Shown here: one piece after another, positions 1-11,788 of the stretch
Layout of the letters: every line of letters starts with the position of its first letter
Numbering within the stretch: position 1 is the first letter of the stretch
Assembly (NCBI GenBank): GCA_016800925.1
Contig: JABCPU010000318.1
Span: 1 to 64,000 of the forward strand
Length of the DNA stretch: 64,000 bases
Reading direction: 5' to 3'
Source of the DNA: Suillus spraguei
Taxonomy: Eukaryota > Basidiomycota > Agaricomycetes > Boletales > Suillaceae
Translations under genes and position numbers: made by a program
Notes under the pieces: model-generated
Database searches by the model: none
Told to the model about the DNA's origin: nothing
Seen by the model: the letters and a program-made list of their open reading frames with translations, nothing else

Positions 1-2
1 TC

Positions 3-269
3 CTGGATAGAAGAACACGGGGACGCGGACGCCAATATCTCGTTCGCTGGCGCGGCTACGGTCCAGAAGCGGACGTCTGGGTGCCGGGTAAAGAGCTCGA
101 AGAAACACAAGTGCTTCAAGAGTACAACGAAAGACAAACGAGAGCTGAAGAAACCACATCAAACTACGCTCAAACGAGGTCTGAAGAAGACGTTTCATTA
201 CACGAAGAAGACTTGACGCAAGGAGAGAAAGACGCCGGAGAAAATGCTTCGGAGAGTGAGAGGGTGTAA
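3..269 (+). mobile_element. Ty3/gypsy retrotransposon, 3' end of polyprotein with chromodomain
   Basis: An open frame enters from the left edge and stops at 267-269. It reads as the C-terminal chromodomain of a chromovirus integrase: RGRQYLVRWRGYGPEADVWV, followed by the helix-forming PGKELEETQVLQEY. This is the usual end of Pol in fungal Ty3/gypsy chromoviruses, where the chromodomain guides integration to chromatin. An acidic tail of about 45 residues follows. The G-rich run at 251-264 just before the stop could be the polypurine tract, so a 3' LTR could begin at the TG at 265. I cannot confirm an LTR without the 5' copy, which lies outside the window. Reverse transcriptase and the integrase core are also outside. 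Confidence 0.85.
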
Positions 270-1689
270 GCTGGCTGCTTACTACATGCTTACCTTATCA
301 AACGTCATGTGATCCATCCCCTTATATCCCGCGACTTCTGTACTGTTCAGACTAGACTCGGGTCTCATACCTACCATCATCTACCCATTAGTATCACGCT
401 CTAAAAGATCCACAGTTTCGTCCTGTTACTTTCGTCCGATTCATTCAGTGTTCCTTACTGTTCTCCGAGTAAGGTTCCACATAGTCATATATTATGCTTT
501 ATCGGCAAAGGCCGCTACCTCTGGCAATTTCATCAGTCATTCTCATCGAGCTGTTGTTCCTGGCCATGTCGGACTCAGCCTCAAATGAAAGTTATGAACA
601 AGCGCCGGAAGTCTGAGAGACGTCATGCTGAATCGTCAATAATTTTTCCCTCTCGGACCATCGCAGCATTAATAATAATCACTAGTGACGGCTCAGAAAG
701 GCGAGTCTAAGCTGACAACCCCTCCCATCCTAGTCCATTATTCACACAGGAAGGGACTTTTCCAGATATGCTCATGATATACTGGCCTGCCCAGATACAT
801 GTCTCCTCAGCAGCCTGTCAATCGTTGCTGGTTAACATCACTTTCGCAATGATTGAGTATCGAGAACTCTGCAAAAAAATGGACGACCCATCCAAAGGTG
901 GCGTAATTGCAGCAGGTATGCATACTTTCGCACCGAATTACGCTTCACCCCATTTGTTATCCGTCGGGATCTGCTTGCAGACAGTACCCATTGTGGAGGC
1001 TCCCAGGCTGGAATAGATCAAGCGCAGGTGTTCACCCCAACGGCATCTATGAATTCTGAGGACCAACTATCTGACTTGGTGAAAAAAGGTACAAGGCTCA
1101 CTGAGGGAGAAGACTGGTCCTCTTTTCTCACTTCGATCTCACAAGGGAAAGACCGAACAACCCGATTGTGGAAGACAGACAGCGATTCCTGACAAGATCT
1201 TTAGATTCCTTGAATATTTGTGTGTTCAGGGAATGATCAGAAGCAGCCGAGTTTGAGGTTTGTAAATCAGAGCAGTCAAGCTTTCAAGCTCAACTTGAAG
1301 GACCGCTGGAAAGTTAGCAGATCAGTTCTTTCTGCGCGGAACGTCAACAGACCTATAGAAAATGTTCATTTATCATACCCGATACTACTGATGTGCCTAA
1401 AGGTACAACAACTCTGACTTTGAAGAAGAAAATCCCTATCATCCAGAATGGCCTGTACGTCGCGGAGATAATACTCATATCGCGCGGTGATACGTCATCT
1501 CCTTTTATACTAAACAGTAAGTTGATGATGCTGTTGACCTGGCGTCAAACTGAAAACTCGTTCCGGGGTGCTGGTCTACAATTTTTTTAATTACAATTTG
1601 TTCATCAACTTCACTCATCGAGTCCACGCTTGACACTTGTTGGTTTTACTTCTCATCATTCAGCGGATGTGACACAAACAATGGTGCCT
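270..1689. other. No confident gene; possible LTR remnant and decayed coding DNA
   Basis: The stretch may hold the 3' LTR of the retroelement ending at 269. Short open frames occur at 768-1016 and 1220-1590. They could be the decayed N-terminal part of the FunK1-like kinase that follows, because that family carries several hundred residues before the kinase motifs. I recognised no domain motif in them. Confidence 0.35.
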
Positions 1690-2765
1690 TAACGGAGTAT
1701 TTGAGCCTGAGCCTGAATATTCGGGTAAGGTGATGGTTGAGGATACAGAAATCGACCTGGAATTGGATGTGAAGTCTGATGAGTTTGTCATAGACTCATT
1801 TCGGTATACACGGACGTGTATGTTGCAACTATTGTGTTTCCAGGGAAGGCACTATCAGGTCTGCGGCACGATCACCGTCCCAACAAAACCCCTGAACTGG
1901 TTGTAAAACTCTATTGGCCGGAAGAGACGCATCAAAGCGAGCCGGACATCCTCAATGAGGTCTACAAGATTGCTCAAACAGATCCGCGACCGGATGTGCG
2001 AGGCCACGTCCTAGAGCTGGTCTAGTTCCGTGAGTTCAAAGGAACATTTACTACGTCCAAAATCAGAATCGCACTAGGGGACGCCGGACAGGTCAAACAG
2101 GGCAACTGTGTCCTGTACATCATCGTGTTCAGAAAACTTATCTCGATTACCACGCTTTCCGGCAAGGAGTTCTTGCTGCATGGTGGCAATTTGTAAAGCG
2201 TAGGTATTTTTTCTTTCTCTCTCCTGCTCTTTAGCATTCATCCACTACTCCTGGCACAGGCCATCGCGCCCTCTGGAAGGGAGGCGTACTTTACTGAAAT
2301 GTCAGCCCTAGCAATCTCATGGGGTATCGCAGTCAATTCATAGGTGTTCTTAGTGACTACGACTTATCATATGATGGTCCCAGCGAGCGCACAGGAACGG
2401 TACCAATCATGACGGTAAACCTTCTCACGCCAGAAGCTACACATCGCAGGCAAGGTCGAGCACGTGTACGCGCATGACGTTGAATCGTTCGTCTGTGTCC
2501 TCATCTGAGTCTGTCTTCGGTATGAACATGGCAAGCTCATCAGCAAAGACAGACCACTAGAGGAATTGTTGAAAATGAACGCTCATGTATGTGCAAAGAA
2601 CAAGACCCACTCTTGGTCAGTGGAGCTTAGTACTTCATGTCCATCCGGATCGCATGGATTTTCTTGGGACCTCGTAAAGAAGTACTTTGGAGGCACTCGA
2701 TTTATACACCACTGGGGTACCGCAGACTTGCTGATCAACTGGCGTTATGAGTTGTTGCCTTAAGT
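1690..2765 (+). pseudogene. FunK1-like protein kinase, decayed
   Basis: FunK1 kinases are an expanded protein-kinase-like family of Agaricomycetes. Recognisable pieces occur in order but in different frames: ELVVKLYWPEETHQSEPDIL near 1889-1950, RTGTVPIMTVNLLTPEATHR near 2391-2450, and then YAHDVESFVCVLI, VCLRYEHGKLISKDRPLEEL near 2469-2570. The middle and last pieces need a frame change near 2460, and an in-frame TGA separates the ESFVCVLI and VCLRYEHGK parts. The HRD-type catalytic loop and the DFG region between the blocks cannot be read through. I infer an inactive relic. Family assignment rests on the RTGT-P-M and Y-H-D-ESF-V-WVCLRYE motifs. Confidence 0.7.
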
Positions 2766-4049
2766 GTCGTTAGTAATCGTTGGTCACGAGACTCGTTGTG
2801 TACGCACGTTTGCTTGTTACATAACACCTAGTCATAATTTGAACTTTGCCGGACTTTGTTTCTCTAACGTCGTGCTGGTCTTTTCTCTCAGTATTTAGGT
2901 CGTTGTTAGTTGTGTTTGGGTCGTGCCTCAATTTTGAGACGTCCGATATCAAGGGGCCCATGCGGGATTACGACGATCTTTTGTTTGTCAAGTAAGGGCA
3001 GGCGTACTGCCATTTGCAAAACCACGCTTAACTTACGCGTGTTACGGACACTTACGAACGCTTGAGACTTCACTGGTAGCGCACTCTGAATATAACATGG
3101 ACTTGATTCAATCTCTAAAATAATATAGACGACGTGGTGCAGTTGAGCCGCAACGAAACAAAAAATACAATTAGTGCAAGCAGGCTGCAGTGGTCACAAA
3201 CTGTGATTGTACTAACTTAACCAAAAATGGAAGTTACGAACACTTGACCTGAGCTAACTATTTTAACACATGTGCATCAAGTTGTGAGCGCTTTTGAACC
3301 AACTTGAAGTCACATTTGCTGATGCGCAGCGTGCCTCCGGAATTACGAGATGTGATAAACTATTTTGTAGAACGAGTAATCGCTAGTGCGAAACGGCCTA
3401 TAAACGACTCTTTGGTTCTCTGATGCGGCCTGACTAGCTAACAGACTCTTATACTAGAAGATCCGGTGACTGCAGCAGGTGCCAAGTCTACCTTGCGACA
3501 GTCTGCTACTTCGCTTATCCAAGCCAGTCGCTATCTTTTCTGTTCAACAGCCGCTTTCCGGAAACATATTTTTCTGAGGCGTCCTATCTCTACTGGATCT
3601 AATCTACATAGTAAGTACCAAAACCCATCATGATTGAGTCATACAAGACTCATGTATATGATAACAACTTCTTATCTCTTGCACGTGTCCTTCCGGTGAT
3701 TCTTTACACGTACTCTTGCATGTGGACAGGCTCTGATATGAAAACCAATAATGCCAGAACAAAAAGATTTGTCGAAAAGGTCATCGCAGATCTTTTATGA
3801 TTGGTTGTGCATATTACTGTACGTAGGAATCGCCCCGGCACGATGCACAGCGTGTCGCTAACAGGTGTATGTGCGGACGTATGAAGGCGCTTTCTCTTCC
3901 CATCATGCCGTGGATTACGACTTCGAACTGTGGCCGTGATGTACTGTACGTTGACACCCATCCAAGGAGCCTCTGAGTCGAAAGCCGGCGCATAAAAACA
4001 GAGGTAATTCTGATCTTGTGTCCAATACGCCTCTAACATCCAATTTACC
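2766..4049. other. Intergenic, nothing recognised
   Basis: I found no conserved motif on either strand. A minus-strand open frame at 3704-4192 overlaps the first exon of the dynamin-like gene and has no recognisable motif, so I treat it as a shadow. The last few hundred bases must hold the promoter of the gene that starts at 4050. Confidence 0.4.
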
Positions 4050-6999
4050 ATGGATTTACTTCGCAATAGACGCAAACAAGCAGCAACGACGGAGCCCTCG
4101 ACCGAATCCTCCCTTGATGTAACGTCTCTTCCTTCCCTCTCTGATTCCGCAAGCCCTCCAGAGACATGGGAGGAAGTGGGTATATCGTCCACCGACTATG
4201 CCCGCAGGCGCAGGGAACTTATGGAGATGATGGTTGACCTGCGGTCGATGGGGCGAGTGATTATGGATCTGATTGTAACCTCGGATCGCTCACACTGCCT
4301 CTTACAGTGCCGACGCCTTAATCGCCTTACCGTCTGTAGTCGTAATTGGCGGCCAATCCGGTTTGTGGTTACCTCCCTTTGCACCCACAGCTATACTCAA
4401 TCTGAAATTTCAGCGGGAAAAAGCTCACTCGTGGAGGCGGTCAGTGGGGTACGTTGGAGATAGTTTGTCCTTTTATCCCTTTATTCATTATTTTTTTCCG
4501 GTGAAGATCAACGTCCCAAGAGATAGTGGAACGTGTACAAGGTGACCCTAATAACTACTAGCTATTGCGGGTATGCTCATACTACCACATACAGATGCCC
4601 TATGGAATGTAACATGTCTAGCCATGCCACATCGTGGTCCTGCACTATCACCCTACGTATCGGTTTCGATAGCAACGGCCTAGACCTCCAAAAGCCTACT
4701 AATGTGCAATTTGGCCGAACGATCACTAATAGAAGTGAATTCGAAGTTTGGCTGCGTCGTGCTCAGGCAGCCATTTTGAACCCGAACGTTCCTTCTTCGA
4801 CTTTCCATACAAAGACCATCGAGGAACTCAAGAACATCAAAAATACATTAAAGTTCTCCCGCAACGTGGTGTGCGTCTCGATTGAAGACCCCGATGCGAC
4901 TGACCTGTCATTCTATGATCTACCTGGTAAATATATCCCCATCTAGATTGAGACGACGTATCTGATGGGGAGTGAAGGCCTGATACAAAACGAAGAAGCC
5001 GAAATGGTCACGTTGGTGAAAGGTTTGGCGGAACATTATATCGAGAAAAAAAACACTATCATATTGACTACGATTCCCATGAGTGGTACGTATGAACTAG
5101 AGATTTATTTTTACTAAACTGATGGACGCGGTACTAGATGATATGGAGAATCAGCAATCCATGAGTCTCGCCAGGGCCGCGGATCCTTATGGAAAGCGAA
5201 CAATCGGCAAGTCACCCGCACTGCAAAATGATAAATGACTTAAAGTTCTTCAGGCGTACTTACGAAGCCTGACACGCTCGGTGCTGGAGCTATCAACCAG
5301 CGTCACAAATGGGTAGAAATCATTGACGGTCGTTCGGAGGAACACACACTAAGACATGGTTTTTACTGCGTGCGTCTTCCCGATGATGCGGAGCGTGCAC
5401 AACGCCTGTCTCGTGCTGAATCGCAAAGGCGTGCTGCTGAGTACTTCGACACCACGTCGCCCTGGAAGGATGTGATCGACCGTCGTCGTTTCGGAATTCC
5501 GGGTTTTGTATCCGATATAAGCCAACTGCTCATTCAATTGATCGAGGACGCGTACGTAGACCTCGTTCTAGCTGATCCACTATGAAGCGCTTACATCTTT
5601 TATAGTTTACCGTGTCTCAGAGAAGATGTCGATACACTCCTCGCCAAATGTACAAAGGACCTCGATGAACTGCCCCCACCACTTGAAAATGACCCACAAA
5701 TCGAGGTTTTAGAACGAGTTAATACGTTCTGCGATGACTTCAAAAGTTTTGTGAATGGCAGTCACGAAGACAAACGTCTTGCACAGCGGAATCGTGCTCT
5801 CTATGCCGTTTTCAAGAGGGATATACGCGGCACTGCTCCTGACTTTAGGCCTTTCAATGAACCAGAAGACTGTGTTCCACTGGATGATACTGAAGGGAAG
5901 ATGACTCTTACTGAGAGAGACCCCGGCGTGAAAGCGATGGGCATATATGATATCCGTAGGGTCATCCACGAGTTTGTTTTCGCATTTTGTTGCATTTGGG
6001 CGGCAGCTCAACCATTCATCAAGGGCAATTGGATGGGAGCTTCCGAACAACGTGCCATATCAGGCGAAGGCAAACCTCATTAATCAATTCACCAAACTTT
6101 GGGTTGCTCCGTCTGAGCGCTGTCTCGCCGGTGTCAACAACGTGCTTGATCAAGTTATTGACACGCTCATAAGCACCCATTTTGGACGCTTCAAAGTTCT
6201 CGAGGAATATTTTGGGTAAGCATCGATTCTTTACGACCATCGTTGTCTGGGTTTAAGTTGTCTTTGAAATTAGCAATTTGATTCGAATTCAGGTTAACAC
6301 CTGCAAGGCGCGCGCCCAAGATGCTGTCAAAACAGCCTTGGATCTGGAAACTATTCCATACTATACTCAGAACACCCACTATCTTCGGACACTCCGCGAA
6401 AGATGGCTGGCTCATTACAAGACTGTTCGGAGTAGACCTTCTCTTTACATGGTCATGGTCCCGCCCGAGGTTCACGAAACTTCACATGGCGAATGTAACA
6501 TTCCTGCCTCGTGGAACAGTCCTTCTTGGAATGATCATGGCCAGCGGGAGACGCACGGGACCAAAGCTTTGAGGGCTCTTGCAGAAGCAGGGTATGCAGG
6601 TCTTCAGGTTTCAGATCTTGCACGATTGTTACCTCCCGACTCATTTGAGGAAGAGCTGATTGTGATGGCTGACGTTCGAGCCTATTATCACGTTGCTTAC
6701 AAGGCGAGTCTTGCTCATCATCTCCGTTTCAATGCGCTTATCACTTCGAGCAGCGCATCATTGACCACATTCCTTTCACGATTGAGCATGCTCTCCATCA
6801 TGCCCTGGCGAAACAACTTTCGCAGAGCCTTCTTACAAGCTTGTTGACCGATGCGGCATCTAGTCCCAACTTCTCTGAGCGTATGAGGGAGTTGGTCAGC
6901 GAAGATCCTTCCATCGCTCAGAAACGCCAAATGCTCTCGACAAGAAAAGAGCGCCTATTGAACATCCGTCAGCGACTCATGACCTTCGGTAGTATTTGA
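4050..6999 (+). CDS. Dynamin-like GTPase (Mx/dynamin superfamily)
   Basis: Large membrane-remodelling GTPase. Exons: 4050-4252, 4308-4360, 4414-4448, 4507-4541, 4595-4926, 4978-5085, 5138-5206, 5254-5551, 5606-5971, 6024-6215, 6274-6703 and 6754-6999, giving 788 codons in one frame. The G domain has all motifs: G1 GGQSAGKSSLVEAVSG, G2 with PRDSGTCTRCPMEC, G3 DLPG and G4 TKPD. The middle domain follows, and the C-terminal GTPase effector domain spans about residues 690-785 (ADVRAYYHVAYKRIIDHIPF onward). Length and order fit the fungal Mx-like dynamins. The first 60 residues are Ser/Pro-rich. The start is the first ATG in frame. Three introns (4253-4307, 5207-5253, 6704-6753) have GC donors (GCGAGT, GCAAGT, GCGAGT); no GT donor gives the conserved protein. 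The exact membrane target cannot be told from sequence. It appears intact. Confidence 0.92.
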
Positions 7000-8026
7000 T
7001 CACCGCGAGGCATCACGACGTATGTTCGTTTTCTGGGCTTTGAGTATAGATATTCCTTAACTCCTGTTGGCGATTGGTTGTATTGCTACTGCTGCACTGT
7101 ACTGTTATGTGTTAGAACGTTGTTACATTTCATACTCGCGAACTTGAAGGAGGCTGATTCTTTGCTCATTTCGGTATATTGATGCCTACAACTGATGATG
7201 ACTCTGAAGTATGCGCGTCCACTGGATTTGTAAAGCTGCGATGAGCAATTGGCTAAAGACATTCATGGCAGTACTTTGCAAAACCTAACTTGAAGTAGAT
7301 AAACGATTTTCATCTGCCATCATTACATAATCCGGCAAATACACTATTGCCGGTCAGCTGTACTGTGACAGCATAGACTGAGTTCGGACATTAGCCGTGC
7401 TCACTACTAGTTTTGATAACTAGCTTCGTGTATCTCAGTATACCGCATCGTCCAGCACAAGTCCAGCACACAGTAACTTTCCGTGTGCCAGTTCAGCCAT
7501 CCCAGATATCAAGTAGCTCACCGACGATATCTACCACTTAGTACTGATACGCCTCGGATCATTGTGCAATAATTGGCGCTCAAGCACATCATCAGAACAC
7601 TCAACGCACACTCGTCGTGGCATGCGACCATAACAGTGTTTCACTTTCGTGAGCCTTCTTCTCTACTGCAGATTCTGAGGATTCTGATCATTCGCCAGCC
7701 ACCACCAATTGTCGCGTCACCAATTGACACTATCCATGACTTCGATCCGCTGGAAGCCACAAATCACGTATCCCTCCCCTACCGCAGGGACAACCGCTCT
7801 CAATCTAGAGGTGCCATCAATTGGCTCTCATGCATCTTCGTCAACCCATTCTCCCTCTCCTCAATCCCTCCAGCATTGGACAATCCACCAATCCACTCAT
7901 TCTAAGAGACATAAGAGATGGACGACTGGACCATCACTGCCACTTTATCATCCTCTTGGTCGTCTTGCCCTATCTCTCCCCGATTTGGATCCAACTGCGT
8001 TCGGGCTCCCCGCGCCGGCAGTAATA
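7000..8026. other. Intergenic; 3' flank of dynamin gene and upstream region of next gene
   Basis: No conserved coding motif. The frame of the next protein stays open upstream to 7709, so the true start of that gene could be earlier than 8027, for example an ATG near 7736. Confidence 0.4.
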
Positions 8027-8656
8027 ATGGATGATCCCACGCGTCGATCTTCAAATCGTGCACGTCGCCCCGCGCCCAAAATACGTGACGCAAATGAACC
8101 AGCTCCCTCCCCCGTCCCCTTCATCGATGTTGCCCCTGCCCCCGAGCCAGAATTCAAGGAAAAACCTAGTTCCCGTAGGAGGCGTCCTGCTGGAGGCGGA
8201 AACAAAAGAAAGCGCAGAGAAGTTGATGACGGTGACGCGACCTATCCTGCGAAGCGCTCCCGCAACCCAAGGAGCTCCGCTGCCAATGCAAAGGCACACA
8301 CTCCTACCGCCGGAGAGCCTTCTCCTCCCTATTCTGTTGATAATTCTGTTCTTTCCCCTGCACCTGATGACCCTCCGGAAGAAAAACGGCCCGAACGCCG
8401 GACGACCAAGTCACGTGGTGTCGCTCCTCGTAGGGATTCTACTGGAAGCGAGGCAACTGTCACTTCAGTATCGGCCTCAATTGTCGCAGGCAGCGTTGCA
8501 CTTCCCAAAGATATCGGTGAAGATGCTCCGGACATTGACACTTCGCCATCCAGCGGGCCTAAGGACACCGAGCGTACCACCCGCAGTGGAAACCTCAGCA
8601 GCAAAGATGCCAGTTCAGATGGAAGTGATAAAGCCGCAAGTAACGTTCCAGGGTAG
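8027..8656 (+). CDS. Hypothetical basic disordered protein, probably nuclear
   Basis: A 209-residue product starting MDDPTRRSSNRARRPAPKI and ending in a Ser/Asp-rich tail. I recognise no family. Composition is strongly biased: Pro, Ser, Arg and Lys dominate, with basic clusters that look like nuclear localisation signals (SSRRRRPAGGGNKRKRREVD near residues 54-72 and AKRSRNPR near 80). No membrane segment or signal peptide is visible, and the whole chain looks disordered. The +1 and antisense frames over the same stretch are also open, which fits GC-rich low-complexity DNA, so open frame length alone is weak evidence. The repeated-residue bias and clean stop make a real gene likely. It could be a chromatin-associated or transcription-related protein, but that is a guess. 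Confidence 0.5.
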   Translation: MDDPTRRSSNRARRPAPKIRDANEPAPSPVPFIDVAPAPEPEFKEKPSSRRRRPAGGGNKRKRREVDDGDATYPAKRSRNPRSSAANAKAHTPTAGEPSPPYSVDNSVLSPAPDDPPEEKRPERRTTKSRGVAPRRDSTGSEATVTSVSASIVAGSVALPKDIGEDAPDIDTSPSSGPKDTERTTRSGNLSSKDASSDGSDKAASNVPG

Positions 8657-9756
8657 CGTGGCACTTTCTTCGTGGCTCCTGTACATGTGTATATGGGATA
8701 TTTTGGTTTATTAAACGATATGCATTCCTTGTCTATTACTATTTGTTCCTGACCATCGGTTTCACTCATTGTTAACATTTTCCAATTCGCGTCTTAGTAT
8801 CCATGTACTTACTCCCTCTTATTCTCTTGTTGACTTATCATTGGTTCACTATGAACAGGATGTCATTTTATGAAGTATCTATACTGTTTCAACAAGACTG
8901 ACCTGGGATAAATGTCATGACGGATGGCATTCTGAATCATGATGAATATTCAATATTCAAGTGATACTAATGGCGGGGAACTAGTCTTCCTTGTAGAATG
9001 AAGATAATGATCATAACTTGTTCATATACCTATACATAAACGGGTCGCAGCTTCCGGTGAGTCCGCGACTCTAGGATGCATCGGGTTCTGAAAACCAATC
9101 ATAATGCGGTAACTGCCGCGTTCTCTCTCGAACAACGATCGTCGAATCAATCATCATGCATATTGTAATGAAGAGCGGCAACCTAGCACTCAGTAAAGCG
9201 CCAGCCTATTCAGCTAGTTCAAGTTGAATGGGGCAAGCTTGATCAATGCATTGCAGTGATGCCTATTCAAGGTGCCCAGGCTTGGAGTCACTATAGGTTA
9301 GCCTGCCAGTGACTTCGAAGCGCTAGCACCGCTTTGCTGTGCCAGTGTTGTCACGGTATGCAGCGCTCGTCTTATCTAGATCATTCCATGTAATGAATTG
9401 TCTCCATAATCCCCTTGAATGTGTTGCTAAATATACTCCCTATAGCCAATACTCTGCCACCAGTCGTATTATAAGAGCCGAATCAATCATCCAGTACTGC
9501 TGCAGGAAGGCCAACCCCAGGGACCAGTTAGCCTGAGCGTGTGCGAAGCCTAGTGATGATACGCAGGATGGTTGTCACGCCACACAAACACGTTGCATCC
9601 ATGCGTTATGGGGATTTTCATATCCGGCCCTTGGACCGTATCGACATCTGTTCTAACGAGCTGGGGTATATTACTGGTACATGAACAACACCGAACACGC
9701 AAGTCAAGAGCCTCTTTCCCCTACTGAATCTCGTCTGCAGTAGAATTATTTTTGCA
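8657..9756. other. Intergenic, nothing recognised
   Basis: No ORF with a recognisable motif. The DNA is AT-richer than the flanking genes. The last part is the upstream region of the GTPase gene that starts at 9757. Confidence 0.4.
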
Positions 9757-11639
9757 ATGTCGTCATTTCCTGGTAGAGGACCACCTCCTGTGAGTGGTGT
9801 TTTACCTATCCTGAATATAAAGCCAACCCGAAGCCAGCTACATACCCACAGTCCGAGTGCAGCTTCGCATCATACGGAAACATGTAATGTTGTAATTTTT
9901 GGAGAAACGGGCGCTGGTAAAAGCTCCTTGATCAATTTGATCGCCGGGACGCAAGTGGCGCTGACATCCTGTGACGCTGTGGGATGTACAACTGAAAGTA
10001 ATGTGTATGACGTTTCAATTCAGAACAAGACCTTGCAGGTAAAGCTTTTTGATACGGTCGGTCAGTGTAGTTCGCCGCTCTTGGGTGTGTGTCACTGAAT
10101 CAGATTACAGGTCTTGGTGAGGGCCCTGAAGGAAAAGTCTCCGACAAGGACGCTCGAAGGTTTCTGAAGAAGCTCCTTCGAGATCTTATGAAGCAAACTG
10201 AAATCCATCTCCTCATGTACTGTGTGCGGGGTGTGAGAGTGACGAAGGCGCTCTGCCGCAACTACAATTTAATTCGCTCCGAAGTGAAGGAGAAAGTTCC
10301 AATCGTTCTTGTCGCCACAAATTTAGAAGACAAAGGACCAGAAATGGAAGAATGGTGGAGGGATAACGAGCGATCCATCTCAAACTTCGGGATGACCTTT
10401 GCTGGTCACGCATGTATCACCACAGCGACTATTAACAAATATGCACGGGATACGCTCAAGCAGCGCCACAAACAGTCATACCACGCCGTCTGTCAACTTA
10501 TTGAGCAGTGCCGCCTGTTGGGAAGGGTTCATTCGGATACTCCTCGTACCCATATTTTATCAACATTGATTAGCAGGAAAAGGCATAAAGATAACGTACT
10601 TGCTGGGGAGACGGCAAGTGCTGGTTCACTCGTTGACCACATGCTGGCAGAGGAGGTAGTGTCTACAGCTCCTGACTTGCGACTATGGACACTGCAGCAT
10701 ACAGAGACTGTCGACCTGTATGACGAGATTTCAAAGGCGTTTGAAACCATTCGACTTGAAGACCCGCATATAGAAATCAAAGAATACTCGATCGTTCCCG
10801 AAACCGGTGGAAGGTGCGTAGTCATTAGATTCTCCTTGTACCGTATTTTGACAACATTGATGAGTAGGAACGATGATAAAAGTATTATACTCGCTGCGGA
10901 GACGGCCACAAGCGTTGGTTCACACACCAACCCGACGGCTGGAGATGAGGTAGCGCCAATAGCTCCTGACACGCAAAGCTGCATGTCACAATGTTCAGAG
11001 ACCACCGACTCTGATGAAGAGACACCTGAGGCGATCGAAACCATTCGACTCGAGGAGCTGCATATTGGAACCAAAGAGTACCCTATCACTCTCGACATCA
11101 GTAATAGGTGCGTAGTTTTCAGATGTTCCCCGTGTCGTGCTTTGCCAACATTGATTAGTAGGCACAATGATCCCATACTCGCTGGGGAGACTGGTTCACC
11201 CATTAACCTCGTAGTGGGAGGTAGGGTAGTTTCCACAGCTCCTGACATAGGATGCCGTATATTGCATCGCTCAGAGATTGTCGACTCAGATGACGAGACT
11301 TCCGAGCCGTTCGAACCTATTCGACTCGAGGACCCGCATCTGAGAATCAGAGAACCAACACTGACGAGTAGAAACAATGGTATCCTACTCGTCGAGAAGA
11401 CAGCGGCAAGGAGTAGTTCTCTCGTCAATATCATCAGGAGGGATGGAGTAGTACGCACAACTCCAGACGTGCGACGCCATTTACTGCAATTGCCAGAGAC
11501 CGTCAACTTGGATAGCAAGACGTCCAGGGCATTTCTATGCCTTGTGGACCCGCATCCAAGAATCAGAGGATATACCACTATCGGAACAAGGTGCACAATC
11601 TTCAGATTCTCTCCGTACCACATTTGTCCAATTGATTGA
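9757..11639 (+). CDS. AIG1/septin-like small GTPase, C-terminus running into the P-loop exon array
   Basis: Exon 1 is 9757-10060 and exon 2 starts at 10111. The intron 10061-10110 splits the G3 DTVG. The G domain shows G1 FGETGAGKSSLINLIAG, G3 FDTVG and a G4-like VATNLED, then WWRDNE and AGHACIT, which also occur in the two other copies in this window. This is the fungal family of short P-loop GTPases resembling AIG1/septin G domains. The expected C-terminal helical part, seen in the copy at 12909-13689, is missing. After LIEQCRLLGR (about 10530) the frame passes straight into unit 0 of the exon array, and it stays open through units 0-3 and the two or three introns between them to a stop at 11637-11639. 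The natural C-terminus is therefore unknown. The true transcript may splice out the 54-nt introns at 10814-10867 and 11108-11161. Confidence 0.7.
10577..10813 (+). pseudogene. P-loop exon unit 0
   Basis: A 237-nt open exon-like unit. The P-loop has decayed to LAGETASAGSLVDHM, losing the invariant Lys. VVSTAPDLR and ETIRLEDPHIEIKEY are clear. The donor is GTGCGTAG. It lies directly downstream of the G5 end of the GTPase starting at 9757. Confidence 0.75.
10868..11107 (+). pseudogene. P-loop exon unit 1
   Basis: A 240-nt open unit. The P-loop is reduced to LAAETATSVGSHTN, with no Lys. ETIRLEELHIGTKEYPI is clear. The preceding intron is 54 nt and the following intron is also 54 nt; neither has an in-frame stop, so retention keeps the frame. 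Confidence 0.75.
11162..11371 (+). pseudogene. P-loop exon unit 2 (fused to unit 3)
   Basis: A shortened unit with ILAGETGSPINLVVGGRVVS and EPIRLEDPHLRIRE. The last part of the exon and most of the following intron are deleted, so it runs without interruption into unit 3. Together they form one 429-nt open exon (11162-11590). Confidence 0.7.
11372..11590 (+). pseudogene. P-loop exon unit 3
   Basis: A 219-nt unit with VEKTAARSSSLVNI in place of the P-loop, TTPDVRRHLLQLPETVNLD, then VDPHPRIRGY. The donor is GTGCACAA. The following 52-nt intron contains the stop at 11637-11639 that ends the unspliced frame. Confidence 0.7.
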
Positions 11640-11642
11640 CAG

Positions 11643-11735
11643 GAACAAGATCTCAAGTCTTACGTTCTTTCATCGACTCGAGGACCTGTATATGGGAATC
11701 ATAGCGTTCCCTGACCCTCCTAACATGGATGCAAG
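11643..11735 (+). pseudogene. P-loop exon unit 4, internally deleted
   Basis: Only 93 nt remain. The P-loop and V-ST-PD segment are gone, while HRLEDLYMGI and PPNMDAR remain. The missing part is close to 144 nt, also a multiple of three, so the frame is kept. Confidence 0.65.
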
Positions 11736-11788
11736 GTGTGCTGTCTTCAAGTGCTCTTCGTATCACAATCATTTGATTTAATAATAAG

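Noticed and set aside
3704..4192. 162-codon minus-strand ORF
   Set aside because: It overlaps exon 1 of the dynamin-like gene, and its residues show no recognisable domain.
8031..8714. 227-codon ORF in the second frame over the basic disordered protein
   Set aside because: Leu/Pro-rich shadow of the 8027-8656 frame. GC-rich low-complexity DNA keeps alternative frames open.
10529..11656. 375-codon minus-strand ORF opposite the GTPase exon array
   Set aside because: No family motif. It mirrors the phase-conserved exon repeats on the plus strand, which have clear homology to the GTPase.
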